This document shows, one piece after another, positions 36,698-46,213 of a stretch of DNA of 64,000 bases. The position numbers and the translations under genes are program-made. Source of the DNA: Glaciecola punicea ACAM 611. GTDB taxonomy: Bacteria > Pseudomonadota > Gammaproteobacteria > Enterobacterales > Alteromonadaceae. The stretch spans positions 62,001 to 126,000 of the forward strand of contig NZ_BAET01000006.1 of the NCBI RefSeq assembly GCF_000252165.1, written 5' to 3'. Position 1 is the first letter of the stretch, and each line of letters opens with the position of its first letter. Under the pieces are notes generated by a model that saw nothing but the letters and a program-made list of their open reading frames with translations, was not told where the DNA came from and ran no database searches.

Positions 36698-38848
36698 ATG
36701 AAACGAACTACACTTGCCAAGGCAGTTATTGCAGCATTAATCTCGCCGTTGTCAGTATCAGCGATAGCTGACGATACACTCGCCCTTGAAAGCAATATTG
36801 AACAGATAAAGATTATAGGCAGCAAGTCCCAAGCTAGAAAAATTGCTGGTTCTAGCGCGTATATCGACCAAGCCCAAATAACGGTAGAAGCCTCTACCGA
36901 CATTAATCAGTTAATGAAAACCATTCCTGGTGTTTACATTAGAGAAGAGGATGGAGAAGGTCTGCGTCCAAATATTGGGATCCGCGCTGCTTCTGCAGGT
37001 CGTGTTAGTAAAGTAACCCTGTTAGAAGATGGCGTAATGATGGCACCTGCGCCCTACTCGAATCCCGCAGCTTACTATTTCCCTACCGCGTTTCGTATTT
37101 CAGCTATAGAGGTATTAAAAGGCGCGCCTCTTCTGCGCTATGGGCCACAAACCACAGGCGGGGTTATAAACCTTGTTTCTACGCCAGTACCGGTAAAATT
37201 CGGCGGCGAAGTGTTAACGCAGTTTGGTGAAAACAGTAGCCGAGATATTCATGCCTTTGTTGGTGGCACAAACGGTCAGTTTGGTGCACTAATAGAAACG
37301 GTTCAGCGTAGCAGCGATGGCTTCAAAAACATTGATCGCTCACAGCGCGATGCTGGCTTCAATATTGAAGACTATGTAGCAAAACTCGAGTGGACCGGCG
37401 ATCAAAGCAGTCTTTTGGCCAAAATACAGTATTCTGAAGAAACAAGTAATGAGACCTATTTAGGCCTAGCGGATGTTGACTTTTTCCAAGATAAGAACAG
37501 ACGCTATGGGCTATCAGAAATTGACCGTATGGACAATTCACACAACAGCTACACCTTGAACTACAACTACGACATAAACAATGAGATAAGTATAAACGTG
37601 CTTGGTTATTACAACGAGTTTTCACGCAACTGGTTTAAATTAGACGGCGGTAACAATTACGTTAATGCCGCTAATAGCGGCGATGCTGAAGCACTTGCAA
37701 TTTTGCGCGGTGAGCTTGATGAAACGGGACTAAACTACAAAAACAATAATCGAAAATATGAATCAAAAGGGATCGAGTTTAACGTTCGGTGGTCATTAGA
37801 TGCACACGATATTGAATTTGGTATTCGCGATCATAGCGACGACATGGACCGCTTTCAGCCTGTCGATATTTATGATCAAATAAACGGCAGCCTCCTTTTT
37901 ACGGGTACAAAAGCACCCACAGGGAGCAATAATCGACTTGAGGGTGCCGATGCAACCAGCTTTTGGATAACTGATCGCTGGCAAGTAACGCAAGCATTAA
38001 ACCTTAACCTAATGTTACGCTACGAAGACGTTGAGTCATTTCGCAATCAATTTGCAGATGTTGAGCGTACAGCTATCGCCAGCACTCGTGCAAATAGTAC
38101 GGATGAATTGCTACCGGGAGTGTCATTTACCTATGACATAAACAATGAATGGCAAGTCCTTGGCGGTATGCACAAAGGCTTCTCTCCATTAGGCGGCGGC
38201 GCTAAAGCTAACCAAGAGCCAGAAACCAGCAATAACTTCGAAGTGGGTGCACGCTATAACGCAAATGCCTTATTTGCCGAGGCAATTATCTTTTACAGTG
38301 ATTTTAGTGACACTACCCAAATTTGCTCAATCGCCAACCCCTGCGACAATGGCGCAGACTCAGGCTCATATGTGCTAGGCGAATCGCTTGTATCAGGCAT
38401 TGAGTTTCATGTAAGTAACTCTTTTACATATGAAAGCTTTTTAATTCCCGTAGACTTTGCCTATACCTATACCAAAGGCGAAATAAGCAATGATAATACA
38501 ACAGCAGGCTTATTTGATGGCGATGAACTAAGAGATATTCCGCAAAACGTGTTTAGCCTTAGGTTAGGTCTTGATAACAATGAAGGTTGGGCAAATTACG
38601 TTGTGGCAAAATATATGGATGAAATGTGTGTATCTGTAGGCTGCAACCGTGGCAACAGTGAATTTGACAAAACAGAGTCCTTATTTGTAACTGATTTTAT
38701 AAGTCGCTTTGACGTAAATAATGACATGACTGTTTTTCTTAAAATACAAAACTTGTTTGACGAGCAGAACATCGTTGCCCGTTCACCACACGGTGCTCGC
38801 CCAAATAAACCACAAACAGCTTCTATTGGTTTAGAGTATTCGTTTTAA
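36698..38848 (+). CDS. FecA-like TonB-dependent receptor (ferric chelate)
   Basis: Outer-membrane receptor of 716 residues with a signal peptide (MKRTTLAKAVIA to SAIADD). The plug domain contains TIPGVYIREEDGEGLRPNIG, VTLLEDGVMMAPAPYSNPAA and VLKGAPLLRYGPQTTGGVIN, which closely resembles FecA-type ferric dicitrate receptors. The barrel ends in TASIGLEYSF. It lacks the N-terminal signalling domain of E. coli FecA. AAGGATC precedes the ATG at 36698; the upstream in-frame ATG is unlikely. A Fur-box-like site in the promoter fits iron control. Its stop codon overlaps that of the converging Na/Pi cotransporter gene. Confidence 0.88.
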   Translation: MKRTTLAKAVIAALISPLSVSAIADDTLALESNIEQIKIIGSKSQARKIAGSSAYIDQAQITVEASTDINQLMKTIPGVYIREEDGEGLRPNIGIRAASAGRVSKVTLLEDGVMMAPAPYSNPAAYYFPTAFRISAIEVLKGAPLLRYGPQTTGGVINLVSTPVPVKFGGEVLTQFGENSSRDIHAFVGGTNGQFGALIETVQRSSDGFKNIDRSQRDAGFNIEDYVAKLEWTGDQSSLLAKIQYSEETSNETYLGLADVDFFQDKNRRYGLSEIDRMDNSHNSYTLNYNYDINNEISINVLGYYNEFSRNWFKLDGGNNYVNAANSGDAEALAILRGELDETGLNYKNNNRKYESKGIEFNVRWSLDAHDIEFGIRDHSDDMDRFQPVDIYDQINGSLLFTGTKAPTGSNNRLEGADATSFWITDRWQVTQALNLNLMLRYEDVESFRNQFADVERTAIASTRANSTDELLPGVSFTYDINNEWQVLGGMHKGFSPLGGGAKANQEPETSNNFEVGARYNANALFAEAIIFYSDFSDTTQICSIANPCDNGADSGSYVLGESLVSGIEFHVSNSFTYESFLIPVDFAYTYTKGEISNDNTTAGLFDGDELRDIPQNVFSLRLGLDNNEGWANYVVAKYMDEMCVSVGCNRGNSEFDKTESLFVTDFISRFDVNNDMTVFLKIQNLFDEQNIVARSPHGARPNKPQTASIGLEYSF

Positions 38849-40059
38849 GTTAACAGGAATATAGCCAGCAATGGCACTATGAAGAACACGCCCGCAATAT
38901 AGGCGATACCATAGGCCTTTTGCTCGGCTACTCTCAAAGAAAGCTGATACGACAAGTTAGGCGGCCATTCTCGCCAAAAACTCACGCCATATATTAGCAA
39001 TACCGCCATTGAATTGTACACAAAATGCACAAAGGCAATTTGCAATGCCAAGTTGGCATTTGGGCCGGTTATAGACAGCGCAGCCACTACCGCAGTGATA
39101 CAAGTGCCAATGTTAGCGCCAAGTGTAAAAGGGTAAATAGAGCGCGCTGTCACAATCCCATTGCCTACTAGCGGCACCATTAGTGACGTGGTGGTAGAGC
39201 TTGACTGCACTAATACTGTTACCAAGGTACCCGAAGCTATGCCTGATATAGCGCCTCGGCCTAAGCTATTTTGTAACATCTGCCGCGCGCGGCCAACCAT
39301 AAGTGACTTCATTATTCTGCCCATCCATGTAATGGATAAAATAATCAGTACCATGCCAATAGCGATGCGGGCGGTGCCATCCCATAGGGGTGACAAACTT
39401 TCGGTGAGTGCTTTAACGGTGTCTATTATGGGTGAGGTAATTAATTTTATAGGATTAAAACCGCCTATATCAGTGGGCGAGCCAAAGGTGACAAAGGAGA
39501 CTAAAAATGCGCTAGTTTTTTCGAGTAAGCCAAACAATATCTCAATGGGTAAAAAGATAAGCACCGCAAAAATATTGAAGAAATCGTGAATAGTCGCCGC
39601 GTTAAAGGCTCTTTGAAACTCTTGCTTGTTGCCAATGTGGCCTAGGCTAACAATTGTATTAGTGATGCTGGTACCAATATTAGCGCCCATCATCATAGGA
39701 ATAGCGATAGTAATAGGCAGTCCACCCGCCACCATAGCCACAATTATAGAAGAAACAGTGCTTGAAGACTGCAGTAGCGCGGTGCACACCATGCCAATAA
39801 TCAAGCCCAGTATTGGGTTTGAGGCATATTCAAATAAGGTGCTGGCATGCTCTTGAGTGGCCACCTTAAAGCCGCCACCAATAAGACCAACCGCGGTAAG
39901 CATCGCAAATATGAGCGCAATTAAGCAAAGCCAGCGAATAAACTTCGGCCAGCTTTGTAAGTTGTTCAAAACCTTTGAAGGCTCAATATGCGAAATAACC
40001 TCTTTTACATTGGCAATTTTGCTTTGATTCTGCTTTGAACTATTAGGCGATGAAGGCAT
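38845..40059 (-). CDS. Na/Pi cotransporter family protein (NptA/PhoU-less type)
   Basis: Inner-membrane phosphate:sodium symporter-like protein of 404 residues. It carries the two inverted QSSS repeats diagnostic of the family: CTALLQSSSTVSSIIVAMV (near 105) and VTVLVQSSSTTTSLMVPLV (near 280), each followed by a GANIGT motif (MMMGANIGTSITN and TLGANIGTCITAV). It has no C-terminal PhoU domain. Members either import or export phosphate. No Pho box was found in its promoter. It converges on the FecA-like receptor with overlapping stops. Confidence 0.9.
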   Translation of the reverse strand: MPSSPNSSKQNQSKIANVKEVISHIEPSKVLNNLQSWPKFIRWLCLIALIFAMLTAVGLIGGGFKVATQEHASTLFEYASNPILGLIIGMVCTALLQSSSTVSSIIVAMVAGGLPITIAIPMMMGANIGTSITNTIVSLGHIGNKQEFQRAFNAATIHDFFNIFAVLIFLPIEILFGLLEKTSAFLVSFVTFGSPTDIGGFNPIKLITSPIIDTVKALTESLSPLWDGTARIAIGMVLIILSITWMGRIMKSLMVGRARQMLQNSLGRGAISGIASGTLVTVLVQSSSTTTSLMVPLVGNGIVTARSIYPFTLGANIGTCITAVVAALSITGPNANLALQIAFVHFVYNSMAVLLIYGVSFWREWPPNLSYQLSLRVAEQKAYGIAYIAGVFFIVPLLAIFLLT

Positions 40060-40169
40060 AAATATAACTCAATAAGTTAACGGCACTATAAACACCTCAC
40101 GGTTGTACAGCACTTTTGTGAAGCTTTTATTAAACTTTGAATAATTTCGCTAACTATACGCAAAAAGGC

Positions 40170-40218
40170 AAATAAAAAATACAAAGCGAGTCGCTTAGGT
40201 ATGACTCGGCTCGACTCG
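40170..40218 (-). terminator. Hairpin with minus-strand T-run upstream of the aldo/keto reductase stop
   Basis: CGAGTCG (40187-40193) and CGACTCG (40212-40218) form a perfect 7-bp stem, and on the minus strand the sequence continues CTTTGTATTTTTTATT. It follows the aldo/keto reductase gene (stop at 40246) and precedes the Na/Pi gene start, so it probably terminates the former. Confidence 0.65.
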
Positions 40219-40245
40219 TTATTTCACCTAATATCCGTTATTGCG

Positions 40246-41298
40246 TTAAAATGGCGCTGGAAACTGCTTGAATACAAGCGCAGTCTCTTTTAAGCATTCT
40301 TCGGGCAGTGTAATCTCAAATGCCGCAAGGTTTTCACGTAGTTGAGGCATAGTCGTCGCGCCAATAATGGTGGAGGTCACGCCGTCAATTTGATCAACCC
40401 ATGCAAGCGCCATTTGGCTTGGTGTTATATTATATTTTATAGCAATGTCACAGTATGCTTTTGTAGCGCCCTGGCTTTGTAAATTATCGCGAAATAAACC
40501 ATTGCGCTGCAGCATCGTCCAGCGGCTGCCTTTAGGGCGCGCGCCGTTTGCATACTTGCCTGACAGCATCCCACTAGCTAGCGGTGACCATGGCAAGTAC
40601 GCGATATTCTCAAACACGCACGATTCGATCAAATAGGGCCAATCTTTAGCGTGTAATAAACTAAATTCATTTTGAATAGACACAGGCTTGGGAATATTCA
40701 TTTCTGCGCACAAGCGCAAGTAAGTGAGAATACCCCAAGGCGTATCATCTGAAAGCGCCCAGTGACGAATTTTCCCACTGTCGATGGCTTTTTTGATACC
40801 GCTTAAAATGTCACGCATACCTTCAATTTCTTCAGCCACATCGGTTGTTGAGGGTTTGAGTTTATTTGGCCAATGATTAGCAAAGTGCGGATGACTGCGA
40901 TTAGGCCAATGCAGTTGGTACACATCTATGTAATCACTTTGTAGGCGAGCCAGTGAATCATCAATAGCAATGGCTATGCTGCTGCTTGCTATTGGGCTGC
41001 CGTCTCGCACATAGCTAAAGCCTGCGCCCACAATTTTCGTGGCAATAATGAGGTCTTCACGTTTTTGCTTGTTGCGTGATAACCAATGACCAATGTGCTG
41101 TTCAGTTTTACCATGGGTCGCTTGGGTAGGAGGTATTGGGTACATTTCGGCGGTGTCAATAAAATTGACGCCCGCGTCAAGAGAATATGCTAGTTGGCTG
41201 TCGGCTTCTGCTTGAGTATTTTGAATCCCCCAGGTCATCGTTCCCAAACATGCTCTTGAAACTGATAAACCTGAATTTCCTAGTGGTGAATATCGCAT
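40246..41298 (-). CDS. tas: Tas-like aldo/keto reductase
   Basis: NADP(H)-dependent oxidoreductase of 350 residues with the AKR TIM-barrel. The catalytic tetrad region reads VNFIDTAEMYP (Asp, Tyr), with Lys in IIATKIVG and His in DVYQLHWPNRSH. NADP contacts are in the C-terminal part (IIGATTMPQLRENL). The insert MYPIPPTQATHGKTEQHIG is characteristic of the E. coli Tas subgroup. The physiological substrate is unknown. It lies downstream of the HDAC-family gene on the same strand, about 160 nt away, and probably has its own promoter. Confidence 0.85.
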   Translation of the reverse strand: MRYSPLGNSGLSVSRACLGTMTWGIQNTQAEADSQLAYSLDAGVNFIDTAEMYPIPPTQATHGKTEQHIGHWLSRNKQKREDLIIATKIVGAGFSYVRDGSPIASSSIAIAIDDSLARLQSDYIDVYQLHWPNRSHPHFANHWPNKLKPSTTDVAEEIEGMRDILSGIKKAIDSGKIRHWALSDDTPWGILTYLRLCAEMNIPKPVSIQNEFSLLHAKDWPYLIESCVFENIAYLPWSPLASGMLSGKYANGARPKGSRWTMLQRNGLFRDNLQSQGATKAYCDIAIKYNITPSQMALAWVDQIDGVTSTIIGATTMPQLRENLAAFEITLPEECLKETALVFKQFPAPF

Positions 41299-41459
41299 CG
41301 CTTTCCTACTAATATTTGAAAAATAAAATGTTGAGCATGCTAATACTCATCGGTGGTTAGTTACGTACTTGCCTAGATTTAGGAACGTATTTTTTACATT
41401 AAATGCCATTTGCTCTTCTGTGTAGTAAGCGTAGGCACAAAGCCACGCTTCTATAAAAA

Positions 41460-42383
41460 CTATTTTGCCAAAACTTTAAGATGCGCAACCACACTTCGGC
41501 CCAGTGCGCTTAGGGCATAGCCGCCTTCTAACACTGACACAATATGACCATTACAGTGCTTATCTGCTACCATTTTTATTTGCTCTGTTAACCAGACATA
41601 GTCACCTTCAACTAAACGTAAGTAGCCCATTTCATCTTCAGCATGACCGTCGAAACCGGCTGATATGAAAATAAGTTCGGGTTTGAATTTATCTAAAGCC
41701 TCAAACCAGTGTGCTACTAGCAAGCGATAATCTTCACCGCCGGTGCCTGCTGCAATAGGCACGTTTAATATGGTATCACGCGTAGGACCGTCGCCGCTAA
41801 AAGGATAAAAAGGATGCTGAAAAGAAGAACAAAACATAATTCGTTCGTCAGATTCCACAATATTTTGAGTACCATCGCCATGGTGCACATCGAAGTCGAT
41901 AATCGCGACACGCTTAAGACCCATTACATCGAGCGCATATTTTGCACCCACTGCCACGTTGTTAAATATGCAAAACCCTGATGAATTAGAATACCCTGCA
42001 TGATGTCCAGGCGGCCGTACCGAGCAAAAAGCGCTTCTCGTTTTACCCGCTAAAATTAAATCTACAGCGTCTTTTACCGCGCCTGCGCTGTGTAAAACCG
42101 CATCTAGACTTTTTGACATCAGCGAGGTGTCATCATCAATAAACACTCGCTCTCCTTCTTGCGTGGGTGCGCTGCTAATAACGCGGTCAACAAAGTCATT
42201 ATCGTGAGCCAGCTTCAAGGTAGCGATATCTATTTTATGCGAATTCGCGAAATGAACCACATATTCAAGACCCGAGGCAATAAGCTGATCGTTAATCTGA
42301 TGCAAGCGCGCAGATTGCTCAGGATGATCGTTACCCATGTTGTGTAGATTACATTTTGGACTGCCAATAATAGTGACGGTCAT
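41460..42383 (-). CDS. Class II-like histone deacetylase-family protein
   Basis: Zn-dependent amidohydrolase of 307 residues. The catalytic tandem His is in VRPPGHHAGYSNSSGFCIFN, Zn ligands Asp and His are in IIDFDVHHGDGTQN, the third ligand Asp is in ISAGFDGHAEDEMG, and the glycine loop is SVLEGGYAL. All residues for catalysis are present. Its ATG overlaps the stop of the upstream acetyl-CoA transferase/GNAT fusion (ATGA), indicating translational coupling. In Bacillus, AcuC (a deacetylase of this superfamily) and AcuA (a GNAT) control Acs. A similar role here is inference. Confidence 0.9.
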   Translation of the reverse strand: MTVTIIGSPKCNLHNMGNDHPEQSARLHQINDQLIASGLEYVVHFANSHKIDIATLKLAHDNDFVDRVISSAPTQEGERVFIDDDTSLMSKSLDAVLHSAGAVKDAVDLILAGKTRSAFCSVRPPGHHAGYSNSSGFCIFNNVAVGAKYALDVMGLKRVAIIDFDVHHGDGTQNIVESDERIMFCSSFQHPFYPFSGDGPTRDTILNVPIAAGTGGEDYRLLVAHWFEALDKFKPELIFISAGFDGHAEDEMGYLRLVEGDYVWLTEQIKMVADKHCNGHIVSVLEGGYALSALGRSVVAHLKVLAK

Positions 42384-44269
42384 TGCACAGTTCCTTTTTC
42401 TGCGTTCTGGATTTCATCACCCATCGCTGGACTGTATAGATGGCGTACTAGTTCGATTTCCCCGGGATCGGCATTAAACACGCGTTTAAAACCAAAGTGT
42501 TCAAATACAAAAATCATTGCTTTGTTTTCGCTTTTAACCATGGCAAACATTTTTTTCAAACCCCGAGCGCTGGCAATGTATATCATTTCTTGCAGTAAGC
42601 GCTTCGCCATTCCTTTTCCCTGATTGGTCTCTCGTGTCACAAAAGCCACTTCACACGATTTTTCGGGATATAAGTAGTAGCGCCCAACGGCTTCAATTCG
42701 GGTTCTAGAACCTTCTTGCTGCACAATGGTTAGAGCAATATCTTTTGATTGATCCACACTGACTAAATCGCAGGACTTTTCGCGCGTCATGTTTTGAGGA
42801 ATATAATTATACCTCAACCTTAAGGTTTCTTTAGTATGTGAATAGAAGAACTCTTGCAGGCGTCTTTCATCGGAAGGGTTAAGCGGACGCAGGTAGAATT
42901 TTTCAGCGTCAATAATAATCGGCTGAAGCTGCATGTCACCAAACTCTGGCACGTCAGTTGGGAAATGTTTTTGATAATCAGGCACCCATAAATGGCGTCT
43001 AATCTGCTGTAACAAGCCTTCACGAAAACTAGGATGCGCAACCCGAATGAGCTCTAGAGCTCGCTCGCGGACGCTTTTTCCACGCAGGCTTGCCACACCA
43101 AATTCCGTTACCACATAGTGCACATCACCGCGAGAAGTCACCACACCTGCGCCTTCACTAATGTTTGCCACAATTCTAGATATTGTGCCGTTTTTAGCCG
43201 TGGAGGGCAATGCAATGATAGGTTTACCGCCTATGCTTTTAGACGCGCCCTCTACAAAGTCGACCTGCCCACCAATACCGCTGTGAAACTGATAGCCGAT
43301 AGAGTCGGCTACTACCTGCCCGCTTAAGTCCACTTCAATGGCGCTGTTAATAGACACCATATCTTTATTTTTAGCAATATTCGCTGGTTTATTAATATAG
43401 GAAGATGGATAAAATTCAACATGAGGATTGTTATGCACAAAGCGATAAAGCTTGTCGCTGCCCACACAAAAGCTAGTGACGGTTTTACCCGGGTGAAAGG
43501 TTTTTTCGCGATTGTTAATGACCCCTTTTTGCATAAGTTCGGCTATGCCGTCGCTTATCATTTCACTATGTACGCCTAGATTTTTATGGGTATGCAAATA
43601 GCGCGTCACAGCATCGGGAATTTTGCCTACACCGAGCTGAATGGTAGCGCCATCGCTGACCAACATTGCTACATATTGAGCAATCCGGTCGCTGATTTTT
43701 GAGCCTTCAACCACCGTCATTTCCGGTATGTCTTGGGCATGCTCAATACAAGCTGAAAATTCACTTATATGTAAAAACGAATGCCCTGCGGTACGCGGCA
43801 TCTTAGGGTTAATTTGTGCAATAATATACTTTGAATTACGCGCTGCCGACATCACAATATCGACCGACACCCCAAGTGAACAATAACCTAGTGAGTCCGG
43901 TGGCGATACCATAATTAAGGCGACGTCTAGGGGCAGAGTACTATCGCTAAATAAGGTCGAGATCCTGGAAAAAGAGCAAGGCGTGTAGTCGGCTCGACCT
44001 TCATCTACAGCTTGGCGAACCGCATCTCCATGAATAAAAAAGGTGTTCACTTTAAATCTATTCTTGTACTCAGGCAGCGCCCATTTGTTCTTTCCAAATG
44101 TGGCAATGTGGATTAATTCCAGATCTTCTATTTTTTTGCCATCGGTAATTAAACTATCGATTAAGGCGTTAGGGACAGCAGCATTTGAACCAATAAACAC
44201 GCGATTACCCGATTTCAACACGGTATGCCATTCAATCGCGTTGTTAAACTGTGATTTAACCATTTGCAT
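42380..44269 (-). CDS. Acetyl-CoA hydrolase/transferase fused to a GNAT acetyltransferase
   Basis: Two-domain protein of 629 residues. Residues about 5-430 form an acetyl-CoA hydrolase/CoA-transferase family unit (VALIMVSPPDSLGYCSLGVSV, LGVGKIPDAV, GIGGQVDFVEGA, GVASLRGKSVRERA). Residues about 475-610 form a GNAT domain with the acetyl-CoA-binding loop NQGKGMAKRLLQEMI and EVAFVTRE. The next gene, overlapping by 4 nt, is an HDAC-family deacetylase, so CoA transfer, acetylation and deacetylation are encoded together. A candidate CrbR element lies 75 nt upstream. The second in-frame ATG (44263) is an alternative start. Reaction and acceptor are not determined. Confidence 0.9.
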   Translation of the reverse strand: MQMVKSQFNNAIEWHTVLKSGNRVFIGSNAAVPNALIDSLITDGKKIEDLELIHIATFGKNKWALPEYKNRFKVNTFFIHGDAVRQAVDEGRADYTPCSFSRISTLFSDSTLPLDVALIMVSPPDSLGYCSLGVSVDIVMSAARNSKYIIAQINPKMPRTAGHSFLHISEFSACIEHAQDIPEMTVVEGSKISDRIAQYVAMLVSDGATIQLGVGKIPDAVTRYLHTHKNLGVHSEMISDGIAELMQKGVINNREKTFHPGKTVTSFCVGSDKLYRFVHNNPHVEFYPSSYINKPANIAKNKDMVSINSAIEVDLSGQVVADSIGYQFHSGIGGQVDFVEGASKSIGGKPIIALPSTAKNGTISRIVANISEGAGVVTSRGDVHYVVTEFGVASLRGKSVRERALELIRVAHPSFREGLLQQIRRHLWVPDYQKHFPTDVPEFGDMQLQPIIIDAEKFYLRPLNPSDERRLQEFFYSHTKETLRLRYNYIPQNMTREKSCDLVSVDQSKDIALTIVQQEGSRTRIEAVGRYYLYPEKSCEVAFVTRETNQGKGMAKRLLQEMIYIASARGLKKMFAMVKSENKAMIFVFEHFGFKRVFNADPGEIELVRHLYSPAMGDEIQNAEKGTVQ

Positions 44270-44343
44270 GCAAACACTCCTTTATATTTTATGAATTTTA
44301 AATATTTATACGCCAGTATTATGGCTATTGGGGTATTTGTAAA

Positions 44344-44356
44344 TAATACTAAGGTA
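44344..44356 (-). promoter_or_regulatory. Candidate CrbR-type site upstream of transferase/GNAT-HDAC operon
   Basis: On the minus strand this reads TACCTTAGTATTA, 75 nt before the start codon. It matches the pattern shared with the acs and crbS promoters. The region is also upstream of the divergent RRM gene, so either could be the target. Confidence 0.45.
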
Positions 44357-44429
44357 GCCGATGTTTATTTCCTGCTGTTTGCTTTTTGCTGTAATATTAC
44401 AGTTATAACATAACTATAATAGGCACAGC

Positions 44430-44666
44430 ATGAAAATCCTCGTTCGCAATTTAGCGCGTACTACTACGCAAGAAGAAATATCGGTATTATTTACGGCCCA
44501 AGGTGAGGTGACCGAGTGCACCTTAGTGCTTGATCAAAAAACAGGGGAGTCAAAAGGGTTTGCGTTTATCGAAATGCCTAATGAAGAGCAAGCACATGCG
44601 GCGATTGCCACTTTGCATCATGCTAATATAGCGAATAATAAAATTAGAGTGAAGGCGGCTGACTAA
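44430..44666 (+). CDS. RRM-domain RNA-binding protein
   Basis: Single RNA recognition motif of 78 residues, the size of bacterial Rbp-type proteins. RNP2 is ILVRNLA at the N-terminus. RNP1 is KGFAFIEM near residue 45, with the aromatic Phe residues that stack on RNA. There is no Gly-rich tail. Proteins of this group are often cold-induced and bind mRNA or sRNA. It diverges from the acetyl-CoA transferase/GNAT gene and converges on the TPR gene of the TonB operon. Confidence 0.88.
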   Translation: MKILVRNLARTTTQEEISVLFTAQGEVTECTLVLDQKTGESKGFAFIEMPNEEQAHAAIATLHHANIANNKIRVKAAD

Positions 44667-44723
44667 GCACTTTGGCTACTAACAACTTTTTTTGCCTAAG
44701 ATTTTGTACATTTTAGGCTCTGC

Positions 44724-46202
44724 TCACAGTTCGCTTAGCAGGGCGAACGCTACTTTTTCTTTCTCAACAAATTTACGCCACTGGCGCGCTGCTGCCCGGC
44801 TGCTGTTAAACTCCTCGGCCTTGGCAAGTTCATTTAAAGCATTTACAAAATCTTGTGTGGCATATAACGATAGGCCGAGCACCATATGAGTATCGCCAGG
44901 TCTGTCTAAGCTGCCTTTTGTAAGCGCATTATTTGCTGTGTCTATCGCTTTTTCAAAATTGTCTAAATTGTAATACAGCAGCGCTAACTGGGCGTCGAGT
45001 TTGCCGTCGGTCGACAAGGCCGCCGCTTCTATCATAACCGGCACTGCCTTTTCATCTTCTTGCGCCGACTGCCAAGCCTGAGCTAAAAACGTCAAGTTAC
45101 GCAAGTTTTCATCTAGTAAGCCTGTTTTTATAGCGTGGTCCATCAGCTTAGCCCCTTTATAAGGCACACCATGATAGTAGTAAAGCTGCGCCAAATTAAA
45201 GGTGTCTGAAGCCGAGTTAATGAAGCCTCTGTGATAGGCAATTTCCATCGTAGCGAACTGCTTCTCTTCTTGTTCTAATTCGCCGTACATACCGGCAAGC
45301 TGAATCCAATACTTGGGTTGTTCATATAAACGAATTAATTTGATTATGATATCTTTTACTTTTTCAGGCGCCTGCATTTCAAAGTAAATAGCGCGCTGCA
45401 GCACTAGCCAGTTTTCATCCGGCAGAAAACCTTCGTCTTCGTGCCCTTTAATGGCGCTTTCAATATAATATGCGGCTTCTTCATAGGCCTTGTTTTGGTA
45501 TAAAGCCTGTGCTTTCAAAATGTAGTTTTGGGGGGGGATAAGGCCATGGTTAAGTGACTCCCACCTTTTTAGGTAAGTAATAACATCACTAAATTGGCTC
45601 TGCGCCATACTGAGTTGCGCTAAACTGTATAGCGCGGTTTGCTCAAAACTAATGGGAATGGGCGATTGCGCCACCGCTTCTTTGAAAGAGGCTATAGTGC
45701 GTTGAATATCGTCTTGTGAATAATAGATAAAACCATAAAAATTGTGCATGGTTGCACGCTCTATGCTGTTCATGCTAAATGATTTTTCTTTTACAGCGTC
45801 AAGTACCGCTAAGGCGCCGGATATGTCACCTTCATCGGCTATTTTTTGAGCGCGCGCAAGCTGCTCATACACGGTAGATCTTAGAGCGGGGACTGTGCGC
45901 GTTTCTCGCTCGCTAGCGGATGCGTCCGTTTGCCCCATTGCGCCAGTTGATGAAGAACCGCTGATTTGGCCAGATGCATAAACAACAGGCACAACCATAA
46001 ACACGCCAGTGATAACCGTAAAGCCTAAGACACTAACTGTGCACACACTGAATGCTAGGGCGTTAAAGCGCGCTTTGAAGGATTGACATCGCAGCATAAT
46101 AGTTTTTGCTGTTAATTCTACTGCGCTGATGCAGCGTAAGCAGAATTCTCGCGTCTTTTTTGGTACATTCACGCTAAGTGATTGATAAAATCTCATCGTC
46201 AT
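44724..46202 (-). CDS. TPR-repeat protein of the second TonB system
   Basis: Last gene of the TonB operon, 492 residues. A membrane helix lies near residues 50-75 (FSVCTVSVLGFTVITGVFMV), then a periplasmic region with tetratricopeptide-like repeats from about 115, for example NSIERATMHNFYGFIYYSQD and ALYYNLDNFEKAIDTANNAL. The first ~45 residues are unusually long and basic, so the true start may be an internal Met before the helix. TPR proteins are regular members of DUF3450/TtpC/ExbBD/TonB operons and may scaffold the complex. A run of eight G (C8 in the gene) occurs near 45530. Confidence 0.82.
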   Translation of the reverse strand: MTMRFYQSLSVNVPKKTREFCLRCISAVELTAKTIMLRCQSFKARFNALAFSVCTVSVLGFTVITGVFMVVPVVYASGQISGSSSTGAMGQTDASASERETRTVPALRSTVYEQLARAQKIADEGDISGALAVLDAVKEKSFSMNSIERATMHNFYGFIYYSQDDIQRTIASFKEAVAQSPIPISFEQTALYSLAQLSMAQSQFSDVITYLKRWESLNHGLIPPQNYILKAQALYQNKAYEEAAYYIESAIKGHEDEGFLPDENWLVLQRAIYFEMQAPEKVKDIIIKLIRLYEQPKYWIQLAGMYGELEQEEKQFATMEIAYHRGFINSASDTFNLAQLYYYHGVPYKGAKLMDHAIKTGLLDENLRNLTFLAQAWQSAQEDEKAVPVMIEAAALSTDGKLDAQLALLYYNLDNFEKAIDTANNALTKGSLDRPGDTHMVLGLSLYATQDFVNALNELAKAEEFNSSRAAARQWRKFVEKEKVAFALLSEL

Positions 46203-46213
46203 CTAATGTCGCC

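Noticed and set aside
41362-41395. Plus-strand hairpin with T-run between the HDAC-family and aldo/keto reductase genes
   Set aside because: The stem is interrupted and both flanking genes are on the minus strand, so the evidence is too weak to list.
44694-44718. GCCTAA/TTAGGC hairpin after the TPR gene as a terminator
   Set aside because: On the minus strand an A-run, not a T-run, follows; the T-run lies on the wrong side for the TonB operon.
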